Assembly (NCBI RefSeq): GCF_900626285.1
Contig: NZ_LR131147.1
Coordinates: 2,789,094-2,813,856, forward strand
DNA: 24,763 bases
DNA from: Intestinimonas massiliensis (ex Afouda et al. 2020)
GTDB lineage: Bacteria; Bacillota; Clostridia; Oscillospirales; Oscillospiraceae
Direction: 5' to 3'
A program made the translations under genes and the position numbers. The notes under the pieces are model-generated. The model did no database searches. It had not been told where the DNA came from and saw nothing but the letters and a program-made list of their open reading frames with translations. Of the stretch, positions 1-7,785 are shown in pieces. Every line of letters begins with the position of its first letter. The first letter of the stretch is position 1.

Positions 1-1
1 G

Positions 2-565
2 GGGCGGGTGGTCCTGGGCGGGATCTCCATGGGGGCGGCGGTGGCGGTGGCCGCGGCCCTCCGCTTCCCCGACCAGGTGGAACGGCTGGTGCTGCTGCGG
101 CCCGCCTGGACCGACGCGCCTATGGCGGAGCGGGTCCGGGCCTGGTACCGGGCCCTGGCCGCCGCCCTGCGGAAGGGCTCCCCCGCGGCTCTGGAGGCCG
201 ACCCGGCCTTTCGGGAGATCCGCACCCACGAGGACACCGCCGCCATCTTTCTCAATGCGTTCCAGGACCGGGCCAGTCTGCGGTGGCCGGAGAAGTATGA
301 GCTGCTCCCGGCCCAGCGGCCGCTGGGGGCCCTGGCGGAGCTGGGACGGCTGGAGCTTCCGGCGCTGATCCTGGCTGACCGGGGGGATCCCATCCATCCA
401 TTTTCCTACGCGGAACGATATGCCGCCGCCCTTCCCCACAGCACTCTGCTGGAGGTACCGTCCAAGGGCACGGAGTATCTCGCTTACCGGACCGCAGTCA
501 ACCGTGCGCTGCGGAACTTTCTGTCCGACGGGCGGCGGCCCGGGGGACCAGAGGAGGTCATGTAA
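2..565 (+). CDS. alpha/beta-fold hydrolase, 5'-truncated by window edge
   Basis: The open frame runs off the left edge, so the N-terminus is missing; a GTG at position 8 is only an internal codon. The visible part begins at the nucleophile elbow G-I-S-M-G, the classic G-x-S-x-G motif with Ser as nucleophile. A strand ending in LILADRGDPIHP carries the expected acid (Asp). At the C-terminus, where most family members have a G-H motif, the sequence reads SKGTEYLAYR with no His, so the canonical triad is not obvious. Substrate is unknown. The stop TAA touches the ATG of the next gene, so the two are co-transcribed and probably translationally coupled. The link to a Gfo/Idh/MocA oxidoreductase and a LacI regulator suggests sugar or glycoside metabolism. 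Family call is confident, function is not. Confidence 0.75.
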   Translation, partial: GRVVLGGISMGAAVAVAAALRFPDQVERLVLLRPAWTDAPMAERVRAWYRALAAALRKGSPAALEADPAFREIRTHEDTAAIFLNAFQDRASLRWPEKYELLPAQRPLGALAELGRLELPALILADRGDPIHPFSYAERYAAALPHSTLLEVPSKGTEYLAYRTAVNRALRNFLSDGRRPGGPEEVM

Positions 566-1612
566 ATGAAGGCAAATATCGGGATCATCGGCGCGGGCGC
601 CACGGTGGGCATCGCCCACAACCACGCGCTGGGCCTGCAGAAGGACAGCCGGGCCGCCATCGCGGCGGTGTACGATCTGGACCGGGAGCGGGCGGCGGAC
701 TTTGCCCGTCGCTTCGCGCCGGAGGCGGCGGTGTGCGCCACGCCGGAGGAACTGCTGGAGCGGGTGGACGGGGTGGATATCTGCACCCCCAACTTCACCC
801 ACGCCGACTATGTGGTACAGGCCGCCCGGGCGGGCAAGGCGATTTTTGTGGAAAAGCCTCTGGCCATCACCCTGCCGGAGTGTGAGCGGGCCGCCCGGGC
901 GGCGGAGGAGGCGGGAGTATTCCACATGGTGGGCTTCGTCTACCGCTTCGCCCCCCACGCCCAGGCCCTCCGCCGGCTGATCCGGAGCAGGTTTACCCGG
1001 ATCTACTCCGTCTCCGGCTCCTACGGCGCCCGGCGGCTGGCGGACCCCACCCTGCCCTTCGAGTGGCGGATGGACCGGACCCTGTCCGGCGGCGGGGCCC
1101 TGGATGACTTCGGCAGTCATCTTCTCGACTTGCTATTTTTCGCCTGCGGCGTTAAAATAAAGAAAATCTCCTGTCTTTCCACCATTAGTATCCCAAATCG
1201 TGCACCGGGCGCAGGGGGAAAGCAGCTGGTAGAAAATGACGATTCCTCGGCATTCACCGGTACGGGGGCGGGGGGCGAGCTGGTGTCCCTGCTCACCACC
1301 CGGGTGGGAATGGACAACATCGCCCTGCGGATCTCGGGAGACGGAGGGCTGGTGGTGCTCTCCTATGACGAGGATCATCTGATCTACTACCCCAAGGCGC
1401 CTCAGGGGGGGTATTCTGGGGAGCGGCAGTCCCTCCCCCTGCCCGACCGCTCCGGTTTTCAGGACTGGTTCGACCGGGAGATGCGCGCCTTTGTGGACGG
1501 GGTCCTGGGGCTGGGGCCGGAGGTATGTACCATCGGGGACGCGCTGGACATCCAGCGCGTGCTGGCAACGGCGGCCCGCTCCGCCGAATCGGGAAAAGTG
1601 TGCGCACTCTGA
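566..1612 (+). CDS. Gfo/Idh/MocA-family NAD(P)-dependent oxidoreductase
   Basis: A 348-residue protein of usual family length. The N-terminal Rossmann fold has G-I-I-G-A-G at residues 6-11. The family EKP motif is at residues 96-98, in the region that contacts nicotinamide and substrate, and GGGALDDFGSHLLD at 175-188 carries the usual catalytic-helix His (H185). Members oxidise or reduce hydroxyls of sugars, inositols or their derivatives; the substrate cannot be read from sequence. The ATG follows the upstream stop directly and has GAGGAGG eight bases ahead. The LacI gene follows 58 bp after the stop and is the likely local regulator. Codons around positions 1130-1210 are conspicuously AT-rich (TTA, AAA, ATA) compared with the rest of the gene. 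Confidence 0.88.
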   Translation: MKANIGIIGAGATVGIAHNHALGLQKDSRAAIAAVYDLDRERAADFARRFAPEAAVCATPEELLERVDGVDICTPNFTHADYVVQAARAGKAIFVEKPLAITLPECERAARAAEEAGVFHMVGFVYRFAPHAQALRRLIRSRFTRIYSVSGSYGARRLADPTLPFEWRMDRTLSGGGALDDFGSHLLDLLFFACGVKIKKISCLSTISIPNRAPGAGGKQLVENDDSSAFTGTGAGGELVSLLTTRVGMDNIALRISGDGGLVVLSYDEDHLIYYPKAPQGGYSGERQSLPLPDRSGFQDWFDREMRAFVDGVLGLGPEVCTIGDALDIQRVLATAARSAESGKVCAL

Positions 1613-1670
1613 GCGGGGGCGCGCGCAGACCACAGTTTAATCATTGCTGAAGGGGTTGAGTGGTAATCTT

Positions 1671-2660
1671 ATGGCGAAGGTAACCATTATCGACGTGGCC
1701 AACCGCGCGGGAGTATCCATCAGCACAGTATCCCGCTATCTGAAAGATGCCGGCAGCATCAATCCCGTCTCCTCCGCTAAAATCGACTTGGCCATCCGCG
1801 AACTGAACTATGTGCCCAATTCGTTTGCCCGCAACCTGAAGCGGGGGAGCGCCGATCTGATCGGCGTGGTGGAGCCGGATATTTCCCAGAGTTTCTTTTC
1901 CCGGACCGTAAAGTCGGTCAACAACATCCTGTATCAAAACGGCTATATGCTCCTGGTGTGCGACTCGGACTTTCAGCCCAGGAAGGAGCAGTTCCTCATC
2001 AACCGGCTGATCGAGCAGAACGTGTCCGGCATCCTGCTGGCCACCACGGGGAAAAACGCGGAATTCCTCCGCAAGATCTCGGAGCGTTTCCCCAACATTG
2101 TGCTCTTCGACCGGGAGGAGGAGAGCCTCAGCCTGGACTGCGTGGTGGAGGACAATGAGGAAAACGGCTACCGGCTGACCAAGCATCTGATCGACCAGGG
2201 GGGCAGGCGGATCGCGGTGCTCACCGGTATGTCCTTTGCCAGCAGCACCCGCCAGCGTCTGGCCGGCATCTGCCGGGCCGCGGAAGAGGCGGGGATCCCC
2301 CTGAGCGCCAAGGACACTTACATGAACGGCACCAACAAGGAGGTCATCCAGGAGAACGCGGCCAGGATCCTGGAGGCCGGGATCTACGACACCATCATCT
2401 TCACCATCCCCCGCAGCATTTTCGGCATCCAGAGCGTGCTGGAGAGCCGGGGGATGCAGCTGGGAAAGGACGTTCTGGTGGGGGGCTGGAGCAACCGGGA
2501 GCTGTTTCAGCAGAGCGGGGTCCGATACCCCGCCATCTTCCAGGATGCAGACCAGATGGGCACCACCGTGGCCAACCGCATCCTCCGCCGGGTGAATCTC
2601 CGGGAGGAATTCCTGCCCAGCGAGCGCATCGTCCTGGAGACGGAACTGTACATCCCCTGA
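1671..2660 (+). CDS. LacI-family transcriptional regulator
   Basis: A 329-residue repressor or activator of the LacI/GalR family. The N-terminal helix-turn-helix begins TIIDVANRAGVS-ISTVSRYL, typical of the family, followed by the hinge and a periplasmic-binding-protein-like sugar-sensing domain (about residues 60-329). The ATG at 1671 is chosen because the protein then begins MAKVTIIDVA as relatives do. The frame is open further upstream, with TTG codons at 1644 and 1656. GAAGGGG at 1649-1655 is a rather distant ribosome site for 1671, so a TTG start is not excluded. It follows the oxidoreductase gene on the same strand and probably controls it and its own gene in response to a sugar-like effector. 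A strong terminator lies just downstream. Confidence 0.92.
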   Translation: MAKVTIIDVANRAGVSISTVSRYLKDAGSINPVSSAKIDLAIRELNYVPNSFARNLKRGSADLIGVVEPDISQSFFSRTVKSVNNILYQNGYMLLVCDSDFQPRKEQFLINRLIEQNVSGILLATTGKNAEFLRKISERFPNIVLFDREEESLSLDCVVEDNEENGYRLTKHLIDQGGRRIAVLTGMSFASSTRQRLAGICRAAEEAGIPLSAKDTYMNGTNKEVIQENAARILEAGIYDTIIFTIPRSIFGIQSVLESRGMQLGKDVLVGGWSNRELFQQSGVRYPAIFQDADQMGTTVANRILRRVNLREEFLPSERIVLETELYIP

Positions 2661-2678
2661 TTTCCGCCGAATTGCCGC

Positions 2679-2722
2679 AAAAAAGGCCCGGCGTCCGATC
2701 GCTGATCGGACGCCGGGTTTTT
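2679..2722. terminator. bidirectional Rho-independent terminator
   Basis: A perfect 14-bp stem (2687-2700 with 2704-2717) with a three-base loop is followed by a T run at 2718-2722 on the plus strand and preceded by an A run at 2679-2684, which acts as the T run on the minus strand. It lies between the convergent LacI gene (plus) and the unknown gene at 2724-3254 (minus) and should stop transcription from both sides. Confidence 0.93.
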
Positions 2723-2723
2723 C

Positions 2724-3254
2724 TTACACGGTCAGAAACTGGTTTTCACTTTCCAGGTATCGGCAGAAGATAAACAGCCCGCAGAGAAAACACGCGGGGA
2801 AGGTCTGTTCCGCCTCCAGCCGCCAGCCGCCCATCGCTCCCCCATGAACGATATGAAGCATCCGCCGGCCGGCGCTGTCCTCCATGCAGTATTCCCGGCT
2901 GCTTTCCATACGCAGGATGTACTGAACCGCTCCCATCGCGATCAACGCATGGTCCGTCCGCGGCATCCGGCATATGGGCCAGCCCACCCGCTCCGGATCA
3001 TCCCCCTCCGCATACCGGGGTGCGCCGGAGGCGTATTCCCGGCCGTCGTCCCGGCACATGACGTATTTGGTATAGCGCACATCCCCTCCCTGTCCGGGCG
3101 GTCCATCCAGCCGCCGGATCTCGGTACGCAGCAGCAGCGTGCCGTCCGGCCCCAGGATCTGGCGCGCGGAGCCCGGCAGCCCCATCCTGATCCTGGCCAG
3201 AGGCGGACCCCCACCCTGTCGGCAGAGCACCCCCGCTTTCAGCTCATAGTCCAT
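2724..3254 (-). CDS. hypothetical protein, last gene of the chr operon
   Basis: A 176-residue soluble protein that I do not recognise. It has many Gly, Arg and short beta-prone segments and a Cys/Phe-rich C-terminal stretch (FPACFLCGLFIFCRYLE). No signal peptide or transmembrane helix stands out apart from that short hydrophobic patch. The general look (repeated short strands with charged turns) would suit a beta-rich fold such as the tubby/LURP-like fold, but this is a weak impression. It starts 12 bp after the second CHR-domain gene on the same strand, so it is probably in the same operon. That it is real is supported by this tight spacing and by the convergent terminator just beyond its stop. 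Confidence 0.6.
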   Translation of the reverse strand: MDYELKAGVLCRQGGGPPLARIRMGLPGSARQILGPDGTLLLRTEIRRLDGPPGQGGDVRYTKYVMCRDDGREYASGAPRYAEGDDPERVGWPICRMPRTDHALIAMGAVQYILRMESSREYCMEDSAGRRMLHIVHGGAMGGWRLEAEQTFPACFLCGLFIFCRYLESENQFLTV

Positions 3255-3266
3255 AAAAACACCCCC

Positions 3267-3830
3267 TCACATGATCTGACAAAGGACCAGTCCGGCGGCA
3301 CCGGCCCCCACCATCGCCCAGATCGGATTGATCTTCCACCGGCGCAGCGCGAAGAGTGCCCCGCAGAAGATCAACACAGATGCCGGCCGGATCCCCGTCA
3401 GATCCGCCGGCAGCGTGCGACTGCCGTAAAAAGACAGGATCAGCAGGGACAATCCGGCGGATGCGATGGTGGCCACCACCGCCGGGCGCAGGCCGAACAG
3501 GACGCCCTGCACCATGGACAGGCCTTTGAACCGATAGTAGATGTAGGCCAGCAGCATGACGATGATGCAGGAGGGGAGCACACAGCCCAGGGTGGCCACC
3601 AGCGCGCCCGGGATCCCCGCCACCTGAATGCCCACAAAGGTGGCCGAGTTGATGGCGATAGGCCCGGGGGTCATCTCCGCAATGGTCATGATATCGGCAA
3701 ATTCCGTCATGGTCAGCCAGGGGTGCAGATCCACCACCTGATGCTGGATCAGCGGCATGGCGGCATAGCCGCCGCCGATGCTGAACAGGCCGATCTGAAA
3801 AAAACTCCACAGCAGCTGCAGATAGATCAT
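3267..3830 (-). CDS. chromate-transporter (CHR) family half-size membrane protein
   Basis: A 187-residue membrane protein with one CHR domain. Near the N-terminus it has FSIGGGYAAMPLI, then MTPGPIAINSATFVG (the family TPGPI motif), followed by GIPGALVATLG and several hydrophobic helices. Short CHR proteins normally occur as adjacent pairs that form a heterodimer, and this one begins one base after the stop of its partner. The family is named for chromate efflux, but in anaerobes the native anion is usually unproven, so the symbol chrA is not assigned. It is the second gene of a three-gene operon with the 3832-4404 gene and the hypothetical gene at 2724-3254. Confidence 0.9.
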   Translation of the reverse strand: MIYLQLLWSFFQIGLFSIGGGYAAMPLIQHQVVDLHPWLTMTEFADIMTIAEMTPGPIAINSATFVGIQVAGIPGALVATLGCVLPSCIIVMLLAYIYYRFKGLSMVQGVLFGLRPAVVATIASAGLSLLILSFYGSRTLPADLTGIRPASVLIFCGALFALRRWKINPIWAMVGAGAAGLVLCQIM

Positions 3831-3831
3831 T

Positions 3832-4404
3832 TCAGCCCCGCTCCTTTCTGGCCTTCTCCCGCCGCCAGGTGTCCAGACCGCCCAGCGCGCCGCAGATCAG
3901 GATGATCAGAATGATGTTTACGCCCCATACCCGCACCGCCAGAAAGGAGAGCACCATGACCAGAATGGGCATGACCCGCTTCAGCTGAACCACAGACCGG
4001 CCCATGGTGAACACCACGTCGCAGATCACCGCCGCCACCCCTGCCAGCATACCGTCCATGGCCAGGCTGACAAACACATTATTCCGAAAGGCGGTATAAA
4101 AAAAGGAGATCACCGTGATGATCACCAGCGGGGGCAGCACCGTGCCGCACACCGTCAGCAGCGCTCCGGGGATCCCCGCCACCCGGTAGCCCACCAGAAT
4201 GGACGCATTTACCGCGATGGCACCCGGCGAGGACTGGGCGATGGCGGTCAGGTCCATCATCTCCTGCTCGTCGATCCAACCCAGCTTTTCCACAAACTTT
4301 TTCCGCATCAGCGGGATGATTACAAACCCTCCGCCAAAGGTAAACGCGCTGAGCTGCAGCGTGGATAAGAATAAGGTGCCGTACGGTTTTTTCTTTGTTT
4401 TCAA
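3832..4404 (-). CDS. chromate-transporter (CHR) family half-size membrane protein
   Basis: A 190-residue CHR-domain membrane protein, the partner of the gene at 3267-3830. It has FTFGGGFVIIPLM near the N-terminus, SSPGAIAVNASILVG, and the repeated GIPGALL motif, followed by hydrophobic helices. The start is a TTG (4404-4402): GGAGGG stands six bases upstream and no better start is in frame. It is the first gene of the operon and is divergent from the LysR gene at 4508. The shared 103-bp AT-rich region between them contains a minus-strand TATAAT. Such a layout usually means the LysR protein controls the transporter pair. Confidence 0.9.
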   Translation of the reverse strand: MKTKKKPYGTLFLSTLQLSAFTFGGGFVIIPLMRKKFVEKLGWIDEQEMMDLTAIAQSSPGAIAVNASILVGYRVAGIPGALLTVCGTVLPPLVIITVISFFYTAFRNNVFVSLAMDGMLAGVAAVICDVVFTMGRSVVQLKRVMPILVMVLSFLAVRVWGVNIILIILICGALGGLDTWRREKARKERG

Positions 4405-4426
4405 GCCGCTCCCTCCTTACCGTCAT

Positions 4427-4488
4427 ATTATACGGCTTGCAAAACAATAACAAAAATAATATTATTATATTAAATTGATATGTATAAT
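4427..4488. promoter_or_regulatory. divergent promoter region between chr operon and LysR gene
   Basis: This AT-rich island sits in otherwise GC-rich DNA. On the minus strand TATAAT reads at 4432-4427 with a weak -35-like TTGTTA about 15 bp upstream (4453-4448), serving the chr operon. On the plus strand TATAAT at 4483-4488 lies about 20 bp before the LysR start, although its -35 match is poor. The overlapping arrangement fits LysR-type control, where the regulator binds between the two promoters. No specific T-N11-A operator is claimed. Confidence 0.55.
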
Positions 4489-4507
4489 GATATAAGAGGT
4501 GGGGCAT

Positions 4508-5422
4508 ATGACCATCCGGCACATCAAGATTTTTCTGAGCGTCTGCGATCACGGCTGCAACACCACCCACGCGGCGGAGGCGCTCCACATGGCGCAGCCT
4601 GCCGTCAGCCTGGCCATTCGGGAACTGGAACAGTATTACGGGGTGCGGCTGTTCGACCGGATCGGACGGCGGCTGGTGCTCACCGAGACCGGGCGGCGGT
4701 TTCTGGCCTATGGCAGGCGCATTGCCGGTCTGGTGGACGACATGGAGCGGGAGCTGCGCAACTGGGACCAGCTGGGCCTGCTGCGGGCGGGGGCCAGCAT
4801 CACTATTGGGGCCCAGTTTCTGCCCAGCTACGTCAGGACCTTCTCACAGCTCAACCCCGGGGTGGAGATCCGGGTGGAGGTGGCCTCCTCGGACCGGCTG
4901 GAGGAGGGGCTGATGGACAACTCTCTGGACTTTGCCCTCATGGAGGGCGCGCCCCGGGGGGACTGTATCCGCACCTTGGCGTACATGGAGGACCGTCTGG
5001 CGGTGATCTGTCCCAGGGACGGCCCCTTCCGCCAGGGCCAGATCCTGACTTTGGAGGAATTCCGGACCCAGCGCTTTTTGCTGCGGGAACGGGGTAGCGG
5101 CACCCGGGAGGAATTCGAGCGAACGGTGGCCGCGGCCGGGCTGACCGTGGAGCCGGTGTGGGAGGCCATGAGCACCACCGCTCTGGTCAACGGAGTGATC
5201 TGCGGTCTGGGGATCGCGGTGCTACCCTACCGCATGGTGCTGGGTCCCCTGGAACGGGGTCTAGTGGTGTCTGTGGGTGTGAAGGGGCTGGAATTCCGCC
5301 GCCAGTTCCGCATCGCCTGGCACAAGGACAAATACCTGACCCCGCTGGCCGGCTCCTTTATCGATCTGTGTCGCCGCTATGAGCTGGATTATCCCACGCC
5401 CCGGTATAACGGACTGTACTGA
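4508..5422 (+). CDS. LysR-family transcriptional regulator, divergent from chr genes
   Basis: A 304-residue LysR-type regulator of normal length. The N-terminal winged helix-turn-helix has the usual pattern (MTIRHIKIFLSV, then HAAEALHMAQPAVSLAIRELE, then LFDRIGRRLVLTETG). A substrate-binding domain fills roughly residues 90-300. The ATG at 4508 is preferred over a GTG at 4499 because AGAGGTGGGG lies directly ahead of the ATG and overlaps the GTG. It is transcribed away from the CHR transporter pair, so it probably regulates that operon. The inducer is unknown. Confidence 0.93.
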   Translation: MTIRHIKIFLSVCDHGCNTTHAAEALHMAQPAVSLAIRELEQYYGVRLFDRIGRRLVLTETGRRFLAYGRRIAGLVDDMERELRNWDQLGLLRAGASITIGAQFLPSYVRTFSQLNPGVEIRVEVASSDRLEEGLMDNSLDFALMEGAPRGDCIRTLAYMEDRLAVICPRDGPFRQGQILTLEEFRTQRFLLRERGSGTREEFERTVAAAGLTVEPVWEAMSTTALVNGVICGLGIAVLPYRMVLGPLERGLVVSVGVKGLEFRRQFRIAWHKDKYLTPLAGSFIDLCRRYELDYPTPRYNGLY

Positions 5423-5536
5423 TCCCTTTCTGTCACTCTGTTTGGCTGTACCGCTTTGGGCCAAGGTCCCGGGTCCCCCTTGTACCGCCCCGGCACCACC
5501 CTCCCCGTTTCCCCCAAAAGGCCGGTCCACTTTGGT
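5423..5536. other. convergent intergenic gap, no clear feature
   Basis: This 114-bp gap lies between the LysR gene and the convergent winged-helix gene. It is C-rich on the plus strand and has short dyads (for example around 5464-5475), but I see no stem followed by a T run in either direction, so no terminator is called. Confidence 0.4.
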
Positions 5537-5962
5537 CTAACCAGAGAAGCCTTTCCTGCTCTCCTCCTTGGTCCACAACGGGTCAGATCTACGAGATATT
5601 GCCAGGGGGGAGGGATCGTCTGTCCGCCAGGCGGAGGTGAACTCGTACACGTTGGGCTTGCGCAGGTTCTTGTTGGAGTATACCTTCACAAAGCCCCCGT
5701 CGGCCAGCTGGCGGATGTACCGCCGCAGGCTGGTGGAGGGCACGCCGTACTTTCTGGCCGCCGTCCGGGGCAGCAGGAAGGTCCGCCGCCCGCCGCTCTC
5801 CATGGCCATGCACAGGTACAGCATCCGGGGCCCCGGCCCCAGGGCCTGGAACTTCTTGCTCAGCAGCAGGGAGTTGCCCACCTGGAGAAACCGGCGCTCC
5901 TTACCGTCGGCTCGGGCGCTCATCCAGGGCAGCATGGTGCCGCCGCTCTTTCTTCTGCTCAT
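5537..5962 (-). CDS. small winged-helix DNA-binding protein, function unknown
   Basis: A 141-residue basic protein. Residues about 30-57 (SLLLSKKFQALGPGPRMLYLCM) and 62-97 (LLPRTAARKYGVPSTSLRRYIRQLADGGFVKV, written here as adjacent parts) look like a winged helix-turn-helix in which the last part forms the wing. The pattern resembles the N-terminal domains of plasmid-type replication initiators and small HTH proteins of Clostridia, but no specific family is certain. The start is set at 5962 because AAAGGAG lies eight bases upstream; an ATG at 5983 has no ribosome site. It is divergent from the symporter gene, with 247 bp between them. Confidence 0.7.
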   Translation of the reverse strand: MSRRKSGGTMLPWMSARADGKERRFLQVGNSLLLSKKFQALGPGPRMLYLCMAMESGGRRTFLLPRTAARKYGVPSTSLRRYIRQLADGGFVKVYSNKNLRKPNVYEFTSAWRTDDPSPLAISRRSDPLWTKEESRKGFSG

Positions 5963-6038
5963 GTTATCCGCTCCTTTATGCATCGGCCCGCAGGCCGGGT
6001 TTACTCAGGGGGCAAAGGGGGCGGAAGTTGTCCGTTTT

Positions 6039-6084
6039 GATGCAAGCATCCGGAAAAATGGCAGAGGCACAGGAAATTTTCCGG
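6039..6084. promoter_or_regulatory. two dyads upstream of the symporter gene
   Basis: GATGC-AA-GCATC at 6039-6050 is a compact palindrome. It is followed by an inverted repeat CCGGAAAA (6050-6057) with TTTTCCGG (6077-6084). No T run follows either, so they are not terminators. Lying 50-100 bp upstream of a promoter and near a gene for a DNA-binding protein, they are candidate operators; nothing more can be shown from sequence. Confidence 0.3.
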
Positions 6085-6135
6085 CCGAAAACTGATTTTT
6101 ATGTATTCTTTCGTATTCTCTTTGTTACAGCACTG

Positions 6136-6144
6136 TGCTATAAT
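6136..6144 (+). promoter_or_regulatory. extended -10 promoter of the symporter gene
   Basis: TGCTATAAT is a perfect extended -10 element (TG-n-TATAAT), 65 bp before the symporter start. A -35 box at the normal distance is poor, which is common for extended -10 promoters. The surrounding DNA is AT-rich compared with the genes. Confidence 0.65.
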
Positions 6145-6209
6145 GTCCACATCGTCCCGGCGGTGTGTGGCCGGGACCGGAGAGCGAATGAGAAAAGGAG
6201 CGTGTTTCC

Positions 6210-7730
6210 ATGACCACCACGGAAATCCTGATCCTGCTGGCCATCGTGGTCTACCTGCTGTTCATGCTGTGGATCGGCTGGATCTGTTCCAAGAAAAACG
6301 AATCTGTGGACGACTTCTACCTGGGCGGGCGGAAGCTGGGACCCTTCGTCACCGCCATGAGCGCCGAGGCCAGCGACATGTCCTCCTGGCTGCTGATGGG
6401 CCTGCCCGGGGTGGCCTACCTCACCGGCCTGGCGGAGGCCAGCTGGACCGCCATCGGCCTGGCGGTGGGCACCTATCTGAACTGGCTCATCGTGGCCCGG
6501 CGCATCCGCCGCTATTCCCACCGGCTGGACGCCATCACCGTGCCCCAGTTCTTCTCCAAGCGGTGGGGGGATGACCGGTGCCTGCTGTCCGCCATCGCCG
6601 CCCTGGTCATCATCATCTTCTTCATCCCCTACACCGCCTCCGGCTTCTCCGCCTGCGGCAAGCTGTTCTCCACCCTGTTCGGCATGGACTACCTCACCGC
6701 CATGCTCATCTCCGCCGCCGTCATCGTCCTCTACACCGTCATGGGCGGCTTTCTGGCCGCCTCCTTCACCGACCTGATCCAGTCCATCATCATGACGGTG
6801 GCCCTCATCGTGGTGCTGGGCTTCGGGGTGACCCAGGCCGGCGGCCTGGATGCGGTGATGGACAACGCCCGGTCCATGGCGGGCTACCTGTCCCTGGACC
6901 GCATCCACGACCCCGCCACCGGCGGCTCCAACCCCTACAGCCTGCTCACCATCTGCTCCCTGCTGGCCTGGGGCCTGGGCTACTTCGGCATGCCCCACAT
7001 CCTGGTGCGGTTCATGGCCATTGAGGACGAGAAGAAGCTGAAGCTCTCCCGCCGGGTGGCCTCCTCCTGGGTGGTCATCTCCATGGGCGTGGCCATCTTC
7101 ATCGGCCTGGTGGGCAGCGCCATGACCCGGGCCGGCGCCCTGGAGCAGCTGGCCGATTCCGAGACCATCATCGTCCGCATCGCCAGCCTCATCAGCCAGT
7201 TCGGGGTGGTGCCCGCCCTGCTGGCCGGCGTCATCCTGGCGGGCATCCTGGCGGCCACCATGTCCACCGCCGACAGCCAGCTGCTGGCCGCCTCCTCCTC
7301 CATCTCCCAGGACCTGGGCAACGACTTCCTCAAGCGCAACTTCAGCGGCAAGCGGGGCATGGTGGTGGCCCGGTCGGTGATGATCGTCATCTCCCTCATC
7401 GCCGCCTTCCTGGCCCGGGACCCGGACAGCTCGGTGTTCCGGGTGGTGTCCTTCGCCTGGGCCGGCTTCGGCGCCGCCTTCGGACCCACCATGCTGATGG
7501 CCCTGTTCTGGAAGCGCTCCAACAAGTGGGGCGCCCTGGCGGGCATGATCGTGGGCGGCGTGATGGTCTTTGTGTGGAAGTTCCTCATCGCCCCCATGGG
7601 AGGCGCCTGGGCCATCTACGAGCTGCTGCCCGCCTTCTGCTGCGCTCTGGCGGCCATCGTGGTGGTCTCCCTCCTCACCCCCGCCCCCAGGCAGTCGGTG
7701 CTGGACCTCTTCGAGGAGGCAAGAAAATAA
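6210..7730 (+). CDS. putP: sodium:solute symporter, PutP (sodium/proline) type
   Basis: A 506-residue membrane protein of the SSS family (TC 2.A.21), the usual length for sodium/proline symporters with about 13 transmembrane helices. Visible markers are DDFYLGGRKLGPFVTAMS near the N-terminus, ITVPQFFSKRW in the third helix region, GGFLAASFTDLIQSIIM, and the sodium-site segment ATMSTADSQLLAASSSIS, where the Ser-Thr pair corresponds to the Na2 ligands of E. coli PutP. It imports a solute, probably proline, with Na+. The ATG has AAAGGAG about ten bases upstream. It stands alone, with its own promoter and terminator. Family assignment is strong; proline specificity is inferred. Confidence 0.88.
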   Translation: MTTTEILILLAIVVYLLFMLWIGWICSKKNESVDDFYLGGRKLGPFVTAMSAEASDMSSWLLMGLPGVAYLTGLAEASWTAIGLAVGTYLNWLIVARRIRRYSHRLDAITVPQFFSKRWGDDRCLLSAIAALVIIIFFIPYTASGFSACGKLFSTLFGMDYLTAMLISAAVIVLYTVMGGFLAASFTDLIQSIIMTVALIVVLGFGVTQAGGLDAVMDNARSMAGYLSLDRIHDPATGGSNPYSLLTICSLLAWGLGYFGMPHILVRFMAIEDEKKLKLSRRVASSWVVISMGVAIFIGLVGSAMTRAGALEQLADSETIIVRIASLISQFGVVPALLAGVILAGILAATMSTADSQLLAASSSISQDLGNDFLKRNFSGKRGMVVARSVMIVISLIAAFLARDPDSSVFRVVSFAWAGFGAAFGPTMLMALFWKRSNKWGALAGMIVGGVMVFVWKFLIAPMGGAWAIYELLPAFCCALAAIVVVSLLTPAPRQSVLDLFEEARK

Positions 7731-7769
7731 AAAAACAGACGGCCGGTGCTTTTCAGCACCGGCCGTTTT
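7728..7769. terminator. bidirectional Rho-independent terminator
   Basis: A perfect 12-bp stem (7739-7750 with 7755-7766) with a four-base loop has a T run after it on the plus strand (7766-7769) and an A run before it (7724-7735). It separates the symporter gene from the convergent DUF362 gene and can end transcription in both directions, closing the long minus-strand block. Confidence 0.9.
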
Positions 7770-7785
7770 CATGCCGTCAAACGGG

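Noticed and set aside
5463..5536. Possible terminator between the LysR gene and the winged-helix gene
   Set aside because: Short GC dyads exist, but none is followed by a T run on either strand.
6138..7772. Open frame of 544 codons on the minus strand across the symporter gene
   Set aside because: Composition is Gly, His, Gln and Asp in simple runs, as expected from the antisense of a GC-rich membrane protein gene; the plus-strand symporter explains the region.
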